Assembly: GCF_009812055.1 (NCBI RefSeq)
Contig: NZ_WQNH01000008.1
Span: forward strand, 1-64,000
Direction: 5' to 3'
DNA from: Chelativorans xinjiangensis
GTDB lineage: Bacteria > Pseudomonadota > Alphaproteobacteria > Rhizobiales > Rhizobiaceae
DNA: 64,000 nt
Part shown: positions 50,779 to 61,493 of the stretch, in pieces
Layout of the letters: every line of letters starts with the position of its first letter
Numbering within the stretch: the first letter of the stretch is position 1
Notes under the pieces: model-generated
The model's database searches: none
What the model was told of the DNA's origin: nothing
The model's input: only the letters and a program-made list of their open reading frames with translations
Made by a program: the position numbers and the translations under genes

Positions 50779-52107
50779 TTTGCCGATGCAGAAGGTTGAG
50801 AAGATCGTGTCCAGCAAATCCTCCACGTCGATCTCCCCGCAAATGCGGCCCAACGCGGTGGAGGCAAGGCGCAGGCCCTCGGCTCTCAATTCCAGTGCAT
50901 CGTCCTGCCCCTCAAGCGCGGCATCCAAAGCCTCCACCGCCTCCTGCAGCAACGCCACATGCCGAGAGCGGAACGGCAGAAGATCGCCGGCGCGCGCATC
51001 ATACCCTGCACAAGCGTCGCGCAAAAGCTGCAGCAGGTGATCGATCCCTTCGCCGGTCTTCGTGGAAAGAAGACACGCATACCGCCCCCCCGGCATCTCG
51101 CCTTCGACGAGGTCGCTCTTGCTGCCGACCCGAATCAGTGGCTTATCCGAAACGCCGTCGAACGGGACTGGCGCGGCAGCATCCTCCAGGAGGATCACCA
51201 GGTCGGCCTCGCGCGCCCGTTGCAGTGAGCGCTCGATGCCGATGGCCTCAACGCGCCCCTCGGCCTCGCGAATGCCGGCGGTGTCGGTGAGCACAACCTT
51301 CATGCCGCCGATGTCCATGTTCACTTCGAGCACGTCGCGTGTCGTGCCCGGTTCCTCCGTGACGATGGCGACGTCGCGACGCGCGAGCGCGTTGAGCAGG
51401 CTCGACTTGCCAGCATTGGGCGCGCCCAGGATCACCACTCGAAGGCCCTCGCGGATGATCTCGGCGTCGCGGTAGGCTGTCGCATGGGCGGCGATCGCGC
51501 TGCGCAGCGTGGTGATCTCTCTCCAGATCGCGTCCGCGACCGAGCCGGGCACGTCCGATTCGTCGGCAAAGTCCAGCTCTGCCTCGATCATCGCCCGGGC
51601 ATGGATAAGCTGCCGCCGCCACTCCTCGTAAAGTCGGCGATGCCGCTCGTCGCTATTGGCAAGTGCGAAGCGCCGCTGCGCTTCGGTTTCCGCGGCGATC
51701 AAGTCCGACAGGGCCTCGGCACCGGTGAGGTCGATCTTGCCGTTGAGAAAGGCCCGTTTGGTGAACTCGCCGGCTTCCGCCCCACGCAAGGCAGGGAAGG
51801 ACGCCAGCGCATCCAACACCGCACTCACCACCGCGCGCCCGCCATGCAGATGCAGCTCGCCGCAATCCTCTCCGGTAAAGCTCTCCGGCGCGGGAAAGAA
51901 GAGACACAGCCCCCGGTCCAGAAGCGTGCCCTCGCGGTTGCGGATCGCCGTCAGTTTAGCGTTGCGTGGGGCGGTAAGGCTCCCCGTCATCGCTTCGATC
52001 ACAGCGCCGGTTGCCGGCCCCGAAAGGCGCACGATGGCGACCCCGGAGGGCAGGGCGCCGCTCGACAGGGCAAAGATGGTGTCACGAACTAGCGTTTGAT
52101 CCGCCAT
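50776..52107 (-). CDS. mnmE: tRNA modification GTPase MnmE
   Basis: MnmE (TrmE) is the GTPase partner of MnmG. The 443 residues comprise an N-terminal folate-binding domain (DTIFALSSGALPSGVAIVRLSG), the G domain with GAPNAGKSSLLNAL (G1 at about 228-235) and DTAGIREAEGRVEAIG, and the C-terminal FCIGK with the catalytic cysteine. ATG 52107 starts the conserved part. Its stop codon coincides with parS site 4. Confidence 0.97.
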   Translation of the reverse strand: MADQTLVRDTIFALSSGALPSGVAIVRLSGPATGAVIEAMTGSLTAPRNAKLTAIRNREGTLLDRGLCLFFPAPESFTGEDCGELHLHGGRAVVSAVLDALASFPALRGAEAGEFTKRAFLNGKIDLTGAEALSDLIAAETEAQRRFALANSDERHRRLYEEWRRQLIHARAMIEAELDFADESDVPGSVADAIWREITTLRSAIAAHATAYRDAEIIREGLRVVILGAPNAGKSSLLNALARRDVAIVTEEPGTTRDVLEVNMDIGGMKVVLTDTAGIREAEGRVEAIGIERSLQRAREADLVILLEDAAAPVPFDGVSDKPLIRVGSKSDLVEGEMPGGRYACLLSTKTGEGIDHLLQLLRDACAGYDARAGDLLPFRSRHVALLQEAVEALDAALEGQDDALELRAEGLRLASTALGRICGEIDVEDLLDTIFSTFCIGK

Positions 52108-52154
52108 GGCCGGCGCTCTACCTTCCTTTTCAGTCCGAATATGGAGACAAGATC

Positions 52155-54176
52155 GTGGCCCTTCCCGCAAAAAACCTGCTTGGCGATGAGACCAGCCCCT
52201 ATCTCCAGCAGCACAAGGCCAATCCCGTCCACTGGCGCCCCTGGTCGGCCAAGACGTTGGCGGAGGCGAAAGCCCTGAACAAGCCCATCCTCCTATCGGT
52301 CGGCTACGCCGCCTGTCACTGGTGCCATGTCATGGCCCATGAGTGTTTCGAGGACGACGAAGTTGCCGACGTCATGAACCGTCTCTTCATCAATATCAAG
52401 GTGGACCGCGAGGAGCGCCCCGACATCGACCAGATCTACATGGCGGCTCTACAGGCGACCGGCGAGCAGGGCGGCTGGCCGCTCACCATGTTCCTGACAC
52501 CCGATGCCAGGCCCTTCTGGGGCGGAACCTACTTTCCGAAAAAGGCGCGCTTCGGCCGCCCTGGCTTCATCGAGGTTCTGAACGCCGTTCACACGGCCTG
52601 GCAGGACAAGCAGGCGGAGTTGGCCCGCAGCGCCGATGTCCTCGCTGCGCATGTGGCGAGCCGCCTTGCCCCGACGCCCGAAGGAGCGGCTCCCGCTACA
52701 CCGCCCTTGCAGCCCCTCGCCGAAAAGATCGCCTCCATGATGGATCCCGATCTCGGCGGCCTGCGCGGCGCACCGAAATTCCCCAATGCGCCGTTCCTCG
52801 ATGTCCTTTGGCTGGACTGGTTGGAGAACCGTACCGCCGCGCACCGCGACGCGGTTCTCGGCACGTTGCGCTTCATGCTTTCCGGCGGCATCTACGACCA
52901 TGTCGGCGGCGGCCTTGCGCGCTACTCCACCGACGCACAGTGGCTCGTCCCGCATTTCGAAAAGATGCTCTATGACAACGCTCAGCTCATCCGCCACGCC
53001 TGCTTCGCCTATGCTGAAACGGGCGACGAATTGTTCCGGATGCGAATCGAAGAGATGATCGGCTGGATGCTGCGCGAGATGCGGGTGGAAGGGGGCGCCT
53101 TCGCGTCCAGCCTCGACGCGGATACGGAAGGCGAGGAAGGCAAGTTCTATCTGTGGACGCGCACGGAGATCGAAAAGGTCCTGGGCGAGGACGCCGAAAC
53201 GCTCCTTGGCTTCTATAGCCTTTCCAGGCCTGAGGGATGGGAAGGGGATCCGATCCTGCACCGGCTGCATCGTCCCGATGCGCAACCGCCGGCAGAAGAG
53301 CGCCGCCAGCGCGATCTGCTCGATAGGCTGCTTGCCGCGCGCGAAAAGCGCCCCCGGCCAGGGCGGGACGACAAGGTTCTGGTGGACTGGAACGGGCTGA
53401 CGATCGCCGCCCTCGCAACCGCCGGCCGCCAGCTGGCGCGGCCGGACTGGGTCGAGGCCGCCCAAACCGGCTATCGTTTCGTTTGCGAATCGATGCGGGA
53501 CGAGCGCCTGCCGCACAGCATCAGGGGTGAAAAACGCTTGTTTCCGGCGCTGGCCAGCGATTACGCCGCGATGATCTCTGCCGCCGTGGCACTGCATGGA
53601 GCGCTACAGGAAGACGCGATCATCGGGCAGGCGCTCCACTGGGCCGAGATGCTCGACAGATGGCACACCGACGATGCAGGGAGCGGTTATTTCCTCACCG
53701 CATCCGACAATGCCGACGTGCCTATGCGTATTCGCGGAGATGTTGACGACGCCGTGCCATCGGCCACCGCGCAGACCATCGTCGCCCTGACCCGGCTTTC
53801 CTCGCTAAGCGGCGATCACGCCCTCTACGAAAAAGCTGCCCGCACGGCGGAGGCGGCGCTCGGCCGTGCCCAGACCCAGGCATACGGACAGGTCGGCATC
53901 GTCCACGCCGCGGCCTTGGCGCAACGCCCCATGAAACTGCTCATCAACGATACGGCAAAGCGTGACCGGTTCGTTCCGGTTGCGAATCGAATCAGCGATC
54001 CCCGGCGCGTCGATATCATGCTCAAGAAGGAGAAGGTGCCAGCCGAGCAAGTGGCCGGGATAGCTATCGACCACTCGGTGCCGGGGGCTTGGCTGTGCAT
54101 CGGCCAAAGCTGCCTGCCGCCCATCCACGACCCCGTGATCCTGGAAGCTACCCTGCGCTCCTCTCGGAAGGAATAG
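52155..54176 (+). CDS. Thioredoxin-domain DUF255 protein (YyaL/SSP411 type)
   Basis: The 673-residue protein has an N-terminal thioredoxin-like domain ([40 protein letters not shown] with CxxC near 53-56, [12 protein letters not shown]) and a large six-hairpin (alpha/alpha) toroid domain like sugar epimerases and glycosidases. The family is widespread but its function is not established. GTG 52155 follows GGAGAC and gives the usual length. It is divergent from mnmE with 47 bases between, and converges on rho. Confidence 0.9.
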   Translation: MALPAKNLLGDETSPYLQQHKANPVHWRPWSAKTLAEAKALNKPILLSVGYAACHWCHVMAHECFEDDEVADVMNRLFINIKVDREERPDIDQIYMAALQATGEQGGWPLTMFLTPDARPFWGGTYFPKKARFGRPGFIEVLNAVHTAWQDKQAELARSADVLAAHVASRLAPTPEGAAPATPPLQPLAEKIASMMDPDLGGLRGAPKFPNAPFLDVLWLDWLENRTAAHRDAVLGTLRFMLSGGIYDHVGGGLARYSTDAQWLVPHFEKMLYDNAQLIRHACFAYAETGDELFRMRIEEMIGWMLREMRVEGGAFASSLDADTEGEEGKFYLWTRTEIEKVLGEDAETLLGFYSLSRPEGWEGDPILHRLHRPDAQPPAEERRQRDLLDRLLAAREKRPRPGRDDKVLVDWNGLTIAALATAGRQLARPDWVEAAQTGYRFVCESMRDERLPHSIRGEKRLFPALASDYAAMISAAVALHGALQEDAIIGQALHWAEMLDRWHTDDAGSGYFLTASDNADVPMRIRGDVDDAVPSATAQTIVALTRLSSLSGDHALYEKAARTAEAALGRAQTQAYGQVGIVHAAALAQRPMKLLINDTAKRDRFVPVANRISDPRRVDIMLKKEKVPAEQVAGIAIDHSVPGAWLCIGQSCLPPIHDPVILEATLRSSRKE

Positions 54177-54236
54177 GGCCGGAGCGCTGGCAGTGAAGGC
54201 ATGGGCCTCGGCCAATGCCCGCACACAGATCCCGGC

Positions 54237-55502
54237 TCAGGTGTTCATGGAATCGAAGAACTCGGCGTTGCTCTTGGTCTGCCTGAGCTTGTCGTTGAGG
54301 AACTCGATGGCATCCGTGGTGCCCATCGGCGCCAGGATGCGGCGCAGGACGAAGATTTTCTGCAGGTCCTGGCGCGGTACCAGGAGATCCTCCTTGCGCG
54401 TGCCGGACTTGAGGATATCCATGGCCGGGTAAATGCGCTTGTCGGCAACCTTGCGGTCGAGCACGATTTCCGAGTTGCCCGTGCCCTTGAACTCCTCGAA
54501 GATCACCTCGTCCATGCGGCTGCCGGTATCGATCAGCGCCGTGGCGATGATGGTGAGCGAGCCGCCTTCCTCGATATTGCGCGCCGCGCCGAAGAAGCGC
54601 TTCGGCCGCTGCAGCGCATTGGCGTCGACACCACCGGTCAGCACCTTGCCCGAGGAAGGCACCACCGTGTTGTAGGCACGGCCGAGCCGGGTGATGGAAT
54701 CGAGCAGGATGACCACGTCCCGGCCATGCTCGACAAGGCGCTTGGCCTTCTCGATCACCATCTCGGCCACCTGCACGTGGCGTGTCGCCGGCTCGTCGAA
54801 GGTCGAGGACACCACCTCGCCCTTCACCGAGCGTTGCATGTCCGTCACCTCCTCTGGCCGCTCATCGATGAGGAGCACGATCAGGTAGCACTCGGGGTGG
54901 TTTGTGGTGACGGAATGGGCGATGTTCTGCAGGATCACGGTCTTGCCGGTGCGCGGCGGCGCCACGATCAGTCCACGTTGGCCCTTGCCGAGCGGCGCCA
55001 CGAGATCGATCACGCGGGCCGACAGATCCTTCGTGGTCGGGTTTTCGATTTCCATGTTGAGCCGCTCGTCCGGGTAGAGCGGCGTCAGGTTGTCGAAGTG
55101 AATCTTATGGCGGATCTTCTCGGGATCCTCGAAATTGATCGTATTGACCTTGAGCAGCGCGAAATAGCGCTCGCCCTCCTTGGGGCTGCGGATCGGCCCT
55201 TCCACCGTATCGCCCGTCTTCAGCGAGAAGCGGCGGATCTGCGATGGCGAGATGTAGATGTCGTCCGGGCCCGGCAGGTAGTTGGCCGTCGCCGAGCGCA
55301 GGAAGCCGAAGCCGTCCTGAAGAACCTCGACTACGCCGTCGCCGATGATCTCGATGTCCTGGGTCGAGAGCTTCTTAAGGATCGCGAACATCAGCTCCTG
55401 CTTGCGCATGATGCTGGCGTTCTCGACCTCGAGCGATTCGGCGAACGCGATCAGGTCGGTCGGCGACTTGCTCTTCAACTCCTGTAGTTTCATTTCCTGC
55501 AT
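54237..55502 (-). CDS. rho: Transcription termination factor Rho
   Basis: This 421-residue hexameric RNA helicase has the N-terminal [21 protein letters not shown], the RNA-binding cold-shock-like domain ([22 protein letters not shown]), the P-loop APPRTGKT at about 181-188, [13 protein letters not shown] and the C-terminal [12 protein letters not shown] 55502 is used; 55493 is also in frame and the open frame runs on upstream without conservation. A leader of over 200 bases precedes it, as is common for rho. Confidence 0.97.
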   Translation of the reverse strand: MQEMKLQELKSKSPTDLIAFAESLEVENASIMRKQELMFAILKKLSTQDIEIIGDGVVEVLQDGFGFLRSATANYLPGPDDIYISPSQIRRFSLKTGDTVEGPIRSPKEGERYFALLKVNTINFEDPEKIRHKIHFDNLTPLYPDERLNMEIENPTTKDLSARVIDLVAPLGKGQRGLIVAPPRTGKTVILQNIAHSVTTNHPECYLIVLLIDERPEEVTDMQRSVKGEVVSSTFDEPATRHVQVAEMVIEKAKRLVEHGRDVVILLDSITRLGRAYNTVVPSSGKVLTGGVDANALQRPKRFFGAARNIEEGGSLTIIATALIDTGSRMDEVIFEEFKGTGNSEIVLDRKVADKRIYPAMDILKSGTRKEDLLVPRQDLQKIFVLRRILAPMGTTDAIEFLNDKLRQTKSNAEFFDSMNT

Positions 55503-55683
55503 AGTGGCGGGCTCTGGATAGGTCATGGGAAGCCTGAGGAATGGCTGGGGCGCTTTGGGCGCCGGCAGCGTCCGGAACATCGGAAGAAAGACACCGGACG
55601 TGGAAGGAAGGAAATGCCCTTTTATCGCCCTGTTGGACAAAGAGCAAGGCGCCTTTTTGTTCCCGCGATTCTCTCCTTTCGAA

Positions 55684-55713
55684 GCGAAAAAGCGAAAGTC
55701 CGCGCCGTCGGAC
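55684..55713 (-). terminator. Possible intrinsic terminator after hemJ
   Basis: On the minus strand GTCCG-ACGGCG-CGGAC is followed by TTTCGCTTTTTCGC, just beyond the hemJ stop. The stem is only five base pairs and the T run is interrupted, so this is weak. Confidence 0.35.
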
Positions 55714-55719
55714 GGGCGG

Positions 55720-56253
55720 TTAAAACGGCTTCACGATCACCAGGATAACGATGACGATCATCAGCACCGTTGGCACTTCGTTAACCATACGCCAGTGCCG
55801 CGCCGGCTTCACGTTGCGGTCGGCCGCAAACAGCCGAACCGCCCTGGAAAAATACCCGTGAACGCCTGAAAGGACGACGACCGCCGCGATCTTCGCGTGC
55901 AGCCATCCGCCGGAAAAGCCAAAACCCTTCCATGCGAGCCACAGGCCGAACATCCAGGTGGCGATCATAGCCGGATTGATGATGAGGCGCAGAAGGCGCC
56001 GCTCCATCACCTTGAAGGTCTCGCTCTCGGCCGAACCCGCGCTCGTCTGCGAATGATAGACGAAGAGCCGCGGCAGATAAAGCATTCCCGCCATCCAGGA
56101 GATCACAGCGATGACGTGGAACGCCTTGATCCAGGGATAGAGGCCGTCCGGCGCCGCCAGGAAAAGCAATGCCGTCAGCACGGCGAAAATCGCTAGCGAG
56201 GCAAGAGCCCGCCGCACCGCGCCCTTTCCGTCCGTTTTCGCCTCTGCTGTCAT
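55720..56253 (-). CDS. hemJ: Protoporphyrinogen IX oxidase HemJ
   Basis: The 177-residue membrane protein has four or five helices and the HemJ pattern: [30 protein letters not shown] with the conserved histidine, [19 protein letters not shown], and [19 protein letters not shown], ending near [21 protein letters not shown]. It oxidises protoporphyrinogen IX in heme synthesis. Start ATG 56253 overlaps the hemE stop (ATGA). The adjacent heme gene supports the call. Confidence 0.93.
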   Translation of the reverse strand: MTAEAKTDGKGAVRRALASLAIFAVLTALLFLAAPDGLYPWIKAFHVIAVISWMAGMLYLPRLFVYHSQTSAGSAESETFKVMERRLLRLIINPAMIATWMFGLWLAWKGFGFSGGWLHAKIAAVVVLSGVHGYFSRAVRLFAADRNVKPARHWRMVNEVPTVLMIVIVILVIVKPF

Positions 56254-57278
56254 TGTCCGGCCTCCCGAACCCGCCGTACCATGGTTTCCACGTGTTCCAC
56301 GGGCGTCTCCGGCGTCACACCATGCCCGAGATTGAAGATCAGCGGTCCGCCCCCGAGCGTGGTGAGAATGGCGTCGACACCTTCCTCGAGCGCCCGCCCG
56401 CCGGCGACAAGCCGCATCGGGTCGAGATTGCCCTGAACCGGGCCTTCCGCCTGCAGACGCCGAGCTGCCGTCAGTGGCACGGCCCAATCGAGCCCGAGCG
56501 CGGTCACTCCGGTGGCCTGCCGGTAACCCGCATAGAGCGTTCCAGCACCCTTTGGAAAGCCGATGATCGGCACCGTCGGATGCCGCTCGCGCACCCGGCG
56601 CACGATCGCCGCAACCGGCCGTTCGCACCAGGCGCGAAAACTTGCCTCGTCCAGAACGCCGGCCCAGGAATCGAATATCTGCACCGCATCGGCACCCGCA
56701 TCGATCTGGCGGATGAGATAGTCGGCCGAGCAGGCGGCAAGCCGATCGAGAAGGCGGGCGAAGGCTTCTGGCGAAGAATGCCCGAACAGCCGCGCCGGCG
56801 CCTGGTCCGGCGTACCCCGCCCGGCGATCATATAGGTGGCGACGGTCCACGGCGCACCGCAAAAGCCGATCAGCGCCGTCTCGCGTGGCAATTTGCTGCG
56901 CAGCTGCCTCACCGTCTCGTAGACCGGCGCCAGCCTTTCGTGAAAGCCCGCTGTTTCGAGAGCATCGATATCGTCCTTGCCAAGCGGCGTCATCAAAGGA
57001 CCCGTACCCTCTTCAAAGCGAAGGTCGCGGCCGAGCGCATGCGGCACCACAAGGATGTCGGAGAAAAGGATAGCCGCGTCGAAGCTGAAGCGTCGGATCG
57101 GCTGCAGCGTAACCTCGACGGCGAAGTCGGGATTGTAGCACAGGTTGAGAAAGCTTCCGGCTTTCTTCCGGATATCCCGGTATTCCGGCAGATAGCGCCC
57201 CGCCTGGCGCATCATCCAGATAGGAGGCGGGAAGACGGTTCGCCCGCTCAACGCTTCGAGGAATTTCCGCTCCGTCAC
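56250..57278 (-). CDS. hemE: Uroporphyrinogen decarboxylase
   Basis: HemE decarboxylates uroporphyrinogen III to coproporphyrinogen III. The 342 residues include [23 protein letters not shown] (substrate arginines) and [18 protein letters not shown]. No ATG fits: GTG 57278, with GGAGG eight bases upstream, starts [11 protein letters not shown] as in relatives. It flanks the replication origin, as hemE does in Caulobacter and rhizobia. Confidence 0.96.
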   Translation of the reverse strand: MTERKFLEALSGRTVFPPPIWMMRQAGRYLPEYRDIRKKAGSFLNLCYNPDFAVEVTLQPIRRFSFDAAILFSDILVVPHALGRDLRFEEGTGPLMTPLGKDDIDALETAGFHERLAPVYETVRQLRSKLPRETALIGFCGAPWTVATYMIAGRGTPDQAPARLFGHSSPEAFARLLDRLAACSADYLIRQIDAGADAVQIFDSWAGVLDEASFRAWCERPVAAIVRRVRERHPTVPIIGFPKGAGTLYAGYRQATGVTALGLDWAVPLTAARRLQAEGPVQGNLDPMRLVAGGRALEEGVDAILTTLGGGPLIFNLGHGVTPETPVEHVETMVRRVREAGQ

Positions 57279-57677
57279 GTGAGAGGCCTCCAAAGATTCA
57301 AAAATAAAGAATCCAAGATTTAGGAATCTTCTGATTCTAAGAGTCTGTTTGGAGTGTGGATTAAAGCCTGTCCACGATTCCTGCCCTCGAAAGGGTGCGC
57401 ATTTTGCCGCGCCGGCATACGATACCATGGGGATATCTTTGTGGGCACTTTCGAATTTTCGCAATGGAATCAATTCGCTGCATCGGCAGGGAGGTTCCTC
57501 TGCATTGCCTCCTCCATGTGGACAGTATTTTCTCTCCACACAGTTTTCTACAAGCGCAAAACCAAATCCGCATTGGCGCGAATTGTGGATGAACGATGGG
57601 TTTTTCCACTCCACGCGCCTCGCCTTCCAAAACCTTCCGCGCTATCAACACTTCTCCACAGATGCGGGACCGCCAGT
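57279..57677. other. Putative chromosomal replication origin (oriC)
   Basis: This 399-bp spacer without a gene between hemE and the PPSR gene is the position of the origin in other alphaproteobacteria. DnaA-box-like 9-mers occur at 57355 (TGTGGATTA), 57517 (TGTGGACAG), 57532 (CTCTCCACA), 57584 (TGTGGATGA) and 57652 (TTCTCCACA). An A/T-rich stretch lies at about 57292-57345. Six GANTC sites, targets of CcrM methylation, fall at 57295, 57309, 57324, 57333, 57376 and 57467. The right part also contains the leader of the PPSR gene. Confidence 0.8.
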
Positions 57678-58502
57678 GTGCAAAAAACCCAGAGCTTCTT
57701 TCACCTGCACCTGATTTCAGACGCCACGGGCGAGACGCTGCTCGCGGCGGGGCGTGCCGCGGCCGCGCAATATAAGGATGCGCGCGCAATCGAGCACATC
57801 TATCCCTTGATCCGCACCGAAAAGCAGCTCGAAAAGGTGTTCGCGGAGATCGACGAGGAGCCCGGCATCGTGCTCTACACAATCGTCGACCAGAAGGTGG
57901 CGCGACAGATCGAGGAGCGCTGCGCGGCCATGGGCCTGCCCAGCGTCTCCGTGCTGGAGCCGGTGCTTTCCGTCTTCCAGTCCTATCTCGGTACGCCCGC
58001 CGGCCGCCGGGTCGGCGCCCAGCATGTCCTAGACGCGGAATATTTCCGCCGCATTGACGCGCTGAACTTCACGATGGAACACGACGACGGGCAGCTTCCG
58101 CATGACGTGGACGAGGCGGATATCGTGCTGGTCGGCGTCTCGCGCACCTCGAAGACGCCGACAAGCATCTATCTCGCCAACCGAGGTATCAAGACGGCTA
58201 ATGTGCCGATTGTCCTCGACGTGCCTTTGCCCGAAAGCCTGGCGCGGGCCAGGCGTCCGCTCATCGTCGGCCTCGTCGCTTCCGCCGAGCGCATCGCCCA
58301 GGTACGGCAGAACCGCCTCTTGTCGAGCGCTGCCGCGGCCAGTGATTTCGACACCTATGCGGACCGCTCCACCATCGCCCGCGAGCTCGCCTATGCGCGT
58401 CAGCTCTGCAGCCGGCACAGTTGGCCGCTGATCGACGTCACGCGCCGCTCGATCGAGGAAACCGCTGCCGCCATCCTGGCGTTACGTGGAAAGCCGTGGT
58501 GA
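57678..58502 (+). CDS. Pyruvate, phosphate dikinase regulatory protein (PPSR, DUF299)
   Basis: This bifunctional serine/threonine kinase and pyrophosphorylase regulates pyruvate phosphate dikinase (or PEP synthase). The 274 residues have [61 protein letters not shown] with the P-loop-like GVSRTSKT, and PLIVGL. GTG 57678, which reads [11 protein letters not shown], gives the standard length; the frame is open far upstream across the origin but is not conserved there. It is the right-hand neighbour of oriC. Confidence 0.92.
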   Translation: MQKTQSFFHLHLISDATGETLLAAGRAAAAQYKDARAIEHIYPLIRTEKQLEKVFAEIDEEPGIVLYTIVDQKVARQIEERCAAMGLPSVSVLEPVLSVFQSYLGTPAGRRVGAQHVLDAEYFRRIDALNFTMEHDDGQLPHDVDEADIVLVGVSRTSKTPTSIYLANRGIKTANVPIVLDVPLPESLARARRPLIVGLVASAERIAQVRQNRLLSSAAAASDFDTYADRSTIARELAYARQLCSRHSWPLIDVTRRSIEETAAAILALRGKPW

Positions 58503-58520
58503 GCATAGAGAGCAGGAACC

Positions 58521-59123
58521 ATGCTAAATCAGACAATCGTCCTAGCATCGACCAGCCCCTTTCGGCGGCAGCTCCTAGAGAACGCCGGGCTGGCTGTGAA
58601 GCCCGTAGCACCCGAGGTGGACGAGCGCGCGCTGGAGGCGCCGCTGGAAGGTTCCGGTGCCAGTGCCGAGGACGTCGCCCGCATCCTTGCCGAGGCGAAG
58701 GCCGTCGACGTTTCGGAGCGTCGTCCCGAAGAATGGGTGGTCGGCGGCGACCAGACGCTGTCGCTTGAGGACCGGATCTTCCACAAGCCGCAGGACATGG
58801 AAGGCGCCCGCCGCCATCTTCTGGCACTTTCCGGAAGAACGCACCAGCTCAACAGCGCCATCGTCCTGGCGCGTGGCGGCGAGGCGGTGTGGCGGCACGT
58901 CGCCGTGGCGCGGATGACCATGCGCCCGCTCGACCCCGGCTTCATCGGCCGGCATCTTTCGCGCGTCGGCGACAAGGCGCTGTCGAGCGTCGGCGCCTAT
59001 CAGGTCGAGGGCGAGGGGATCCAGCTCTTCGAGAAGATCGAAGGCGACTATTTTACCATCGTTGGCGTGCCCCTCCTGCCGCTCCTTGCAAAGCTGCGCG
59101 AAATCGGAGCGATCGATGGCTGA
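58521..59123 (+). CDS. maf: Maf family nucleoside triphosphate pyrophosphatase
   Basis: Maf proteins hydrolyse modified or noncanonical NTPs (for example dTTP, UTP or m7GTP, depending on subgroup). The 200 residues begin [19 protein letters not shown] (the Maf signature SxSPxR) and have [18 protein letters not shown] with the catalytic aspartate. Two later motifs are typical. It overlaps aroE by eight bases and follows the PPSR gene after 18 bases. Confidence 0.93.
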   Translation: MLNQTIVLASTSPFRRQLLENAGLAVKPVAPEVDERALEAPLEGSGASAEDVARILAEAKAVDVSERRPEEWVVGGDQTLSLEDRIFHKPQDMEGARRHLLALSGRTHQLNSAIVLARGGEAVWRHVAVARMTMRPLDPGFIGRHLSRVGDKALSSVGAYQVEGEGIQLFEKIEGDYFTIVGVPLLPLLAKLREIGAIDG

Positions 59124-59958
59124 AGAAACCCCGCGCGCCTTCGTGTGCGGTCATCCCGTCGCCCATTCCCGCTCGCCGCTCATCCACGGCTATTGGCTGC
59201 AAGAGCATGGCATCGCCGGCATCTACGAGCGCCGGGACGTGGCGCCGGAGGCATTCGAAACCTTCCTGCGCGGCCTCGCCCGCAGCCCTTACGTCGGCGG
59301 CAACGTCACCATCCCGCACAAGGAAAGCGCCCATCGGCTGGTCGACCGGCGCGACGAGGCAGCGGAGATCATCGGCGCGGTGAACACGCTGTGGTTCGAG
59401 GACGGCAGCCTGTGCGGCGGCAACACGGACGCCTACGGCTTCGCCGCCAATCTCGACGCCGCGGCCCCCGGCTGGGCGGAAGGCGGCGTCGCCACCGTGC
59501 TCGGCGCCGGCGGCGCGGCCCGCGCCGTTGTGCACGCGCTCAGGGAGCGTGGCATGCGGGAGATCCGCATCGTCAACCGCACGCTTGCCCGCGCCGAAGA
59601 ACTCGCCTACCGCTTCGCGGGCCCCACCAGCGCCCACGGCTGGGACGCGCTGCCGGAGCTGCTCGCCGACACGGCGCTCCTCGTCAACACGACGTCGCTC
59701 GGCATGGACGGCGTGGCGGCGCTGACGCTCGACCTGGCATCGCTGCCGTCGTCGGCCGTCGTTGCCGACATCGTCTACGTGCCGCTTGAAACCCCGCTTC
59801 TGGCCGCAGCAAAGCGGCGCGGCCTACGCACGGTGGATGGGCTCGGCATGCTTTTGCACCAGGCCGTGCCCGGCTTCGAGCGCTGGTTCGGCGTGCGCCC
59901 GGAGGTGACGGCCCGCCTGCGCGCGCTCGTGGTCGCCGATCTGGAGGCGAAGGCGTGA
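59116..59958 (+). CDS. aroE: Shikimate dehydrogenase
   Basis: AroE reduces 3-dehydroshikimate to shikimate with NADPH. The 280 residues have [18 protein letters not shown] (substrate serines), [10 protein letters not shown] with the catalytic lysine, NTDAYGF, and [15 protein letters not shown] as the dinucleotide motif. The usual length. Start overlaps maf, stop overlaps coaE (GTGA). Confidence 0.96.
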   Translation: MAEETPRAFVCGHPVAHSRSPLIHGYWLQEHGIAGIYERRDVAPEAFETFLRGLARSPYVGGNVTIPHKESAHRLVDRRDEAAEIIGAVNTLWFEDGSLCGGNTDAYGFAANLDAAAPGWAEGGVATVLGAGGAARAVVHALRERGMREIRIVNRTLARAEELAYRFAGPTSAHGWDALPELLADTALLVNTTSLGMDGVAALTLDLASLPSSAVVADIVYVPLETPLLAAAKRRGLRTVDGLGMLLHQAVPGFERWFGVRPEVTARLRALVVADLEAKA

Positions 59959-60542
59959 TCGTCCTCGGCCTCACGGGCTCCATCGGCATGGGCAAGACGA
60001 CGACGGCGCGCATGTTCGCGGAGGAGGGCGTGCCGGTGCATGATTCCGATGCTGCCGTGCACAGGCTTTACGCTGGCGAGGCAGCCCCCGCGGTGGAAGC
60101 GCTCTTCCCCGGCACCGTGGTCGGCTGCGCCGTCGACCGCGAGCGCCTTGCCGAGGCGGTGGTCGGCAGGCCGGATGCGCTCGCAAAGCTGGAAGCGCTC
60201 ATCCACCCGATGGTGCGCCGCGATGCCGACCGCTTCGTGGAGGAGCACCGGAAAAAAGGCACGCCTCTGGTCCTCCTCGACATCCCGCTGCTGTTTGAGA
60301 CCGCCGGCACAGGCCGCGTGGACAGGATCGTGGTCGTCACCGCTCCTCAAGAGGTGCAGCGCCAGCGCGTGCTTGCCCGCCCCGGCATGACGGAGGAAAA
60401 ATTCGCCGCAATCCTCGCCCGCCAGGTGCCGGACGCCGAAAAGCGGCAGCGCGCGGATTTCATCGTCGACACCAGCCATGGCATGGAAGCCGCGCGACAG
60501 GCCGTGTGCGACATTATAGCCCAGCTGACAGAAGCAAACTGA
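59955..60542 (+). CDS. coaE: Dephospho-CoA kinase
   Basis: CoaE phosphorylates dephospho-CoA to finish CoA synthesis. The 195 residues start [24 protein letters not shown] with the P-loop GSIGMGKT at 8-15, then [18 protein letters not shown] and [15 protein letters not shown] 59955 overlaps the aroE stop. A short direct repeat (AAACTGACACAAG twice) lies at its stop codon. Confidence 0.96.
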   Translation: MIVLGLTGSIGMGKTTTARMFAEEGVPVHDSDAAVHRLYAGEAAPAVEALFPGTVVGCAVDRERLAEAVVGRPDALAKLEALIHPMVRRDADRFVEEHRKKGTPLVLLDIPLLFETAGTGRVDRIVVVTAPQEVQRQRVLARPGMTEEKFAAILARQVPDAEKRQRADFIVDTSHGMEAARQAVCDIIAQLTEAN

Positions 60543-60637
60543 CACAAGCCAAACTGACACAAGGTTGACAGCTTTCTGCTCCGCGCGTCTTGCGGCTGCC
60601 GCCGCCGTTGTTCATGCTCCGTGCGGGGAGTGATTCG

Positions 60638-61369
60638 ATGCGTGAAATCATCTTCGACACGGAAACCACCGGCCTCGATCCGCGCGACGACCGCATCATC
60701 GAGCTCGGCTGCGTTGAGCTGGTAAACCGCTTCCCGACAGGCCGCACGCTGCATTGTTTCATCAATCCCGACGGGCGCTCCGTGCACCCGGAAGCTCAGG
60801 CCGTGCACGGCATCTCCGACGCCGATCTTGCCGATAAGCCCCTCTTCGCGGCAATCGCGGATTCGTTCCTGGAGTTCGTTGAAGGCGCCAAGCTGGTCGC
60901 CCACAACGCCAATTTCGACATTGGCTTCGTCAACGCCGAGTTCAGCCGCCTTGGCCAGCCGGTGGTCGACCCCGGGCGCGTCGTCGACACGCTGGCGATC
61001 GCCCGCCGCAAGCATCCCATGGGGCCGAACTCGCTCGACGCCCTGTGCCGCCGCTACGGCATCGACAATTCGCGCCGCACGAAGCACGGCGCCCTGCTCG
61101 ACGCCGAACTGTTGGCCGAGGTCTATATCGAGCTCATCGGCGGCAAGCAGGCGACGTTCGGCCTGGAAGTCGCCCCTCAGGAAAGCACCGCGCGCTCGTT
61201 GGCACCCGGCAAGCCTGTTGTTCCTCTCAAGCGCGAGCGCCCGCTCACTCCACGGCTGACCGCGGCCGAGCGTGACGCGCACGAGGCGCTGGTGACTGAG
61301 TTGGGCGAGAAGGCCCTATGGCTGAAGGCGGCGAAACGCCCGGCCCCCGACCAGGCCGAGACCGCCTGA
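60638..61369 (+). CDS. dnaQ: DNA polymerase III epsilon subunit (proofreading exonuclease)
   Basis: DnaQ is the 3'-5' proofreading exonuclease. The 243 residues have the DEDDh residues in EIIFDTETTGLD (D7, E9), LVAHNANFDIGFV and HGALLDAELLAEVY. ATG 60638 follows GGGGAG; the frame extends 16 codons upstream without conservation. The C-terminal part (about 180-243) is the region that binds the alpha subunit. Confidence 0.96.
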   Translation: MREIIFDTETTGLDPRDDRIIELGCVELVNRFPTGRTLHCFINPDGRSVHPEAQAVHGISDADLADKPLFAAIADSFLEFVEGAKLVAHNANFDIGFVNAEFSRLGQPVVDPGRVVDTLAIARRKHPMGPNSLDALCRRYGIDNSRRTKHGALLDAELLAEVYIELIGGKQATFGLEVAPQESTARSLAPGKPVVPLKRERPLTPRLTAAERDAHEALVTELGEKALWLKAAKRPAPDQAETA

Positions 61370-61493
61370 TACTCCCGGTTGTGGGATATCGGAACGATCC
61401 GCCCACCACTCGCCATCACGGCACAACCCCCGGCGGCATTGCTCAATGCCCTCACTGAGTCTAAGCTCGAACGGCAAGACCAAATAAGCTCGA

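Noticed and set aside
55720-56862. Extension of the hemJ frame to 380 codons.
   Set aside because: The added part is out of frame within hemE and arginine-rich. ATG 56253 gives the normal HemJ length.
60565-60593. TTGACA upstream of dnaQ, considered as a promoter.
   Set aside because: No acceptable -10 hexamer is found at 16-18 bp spacing.
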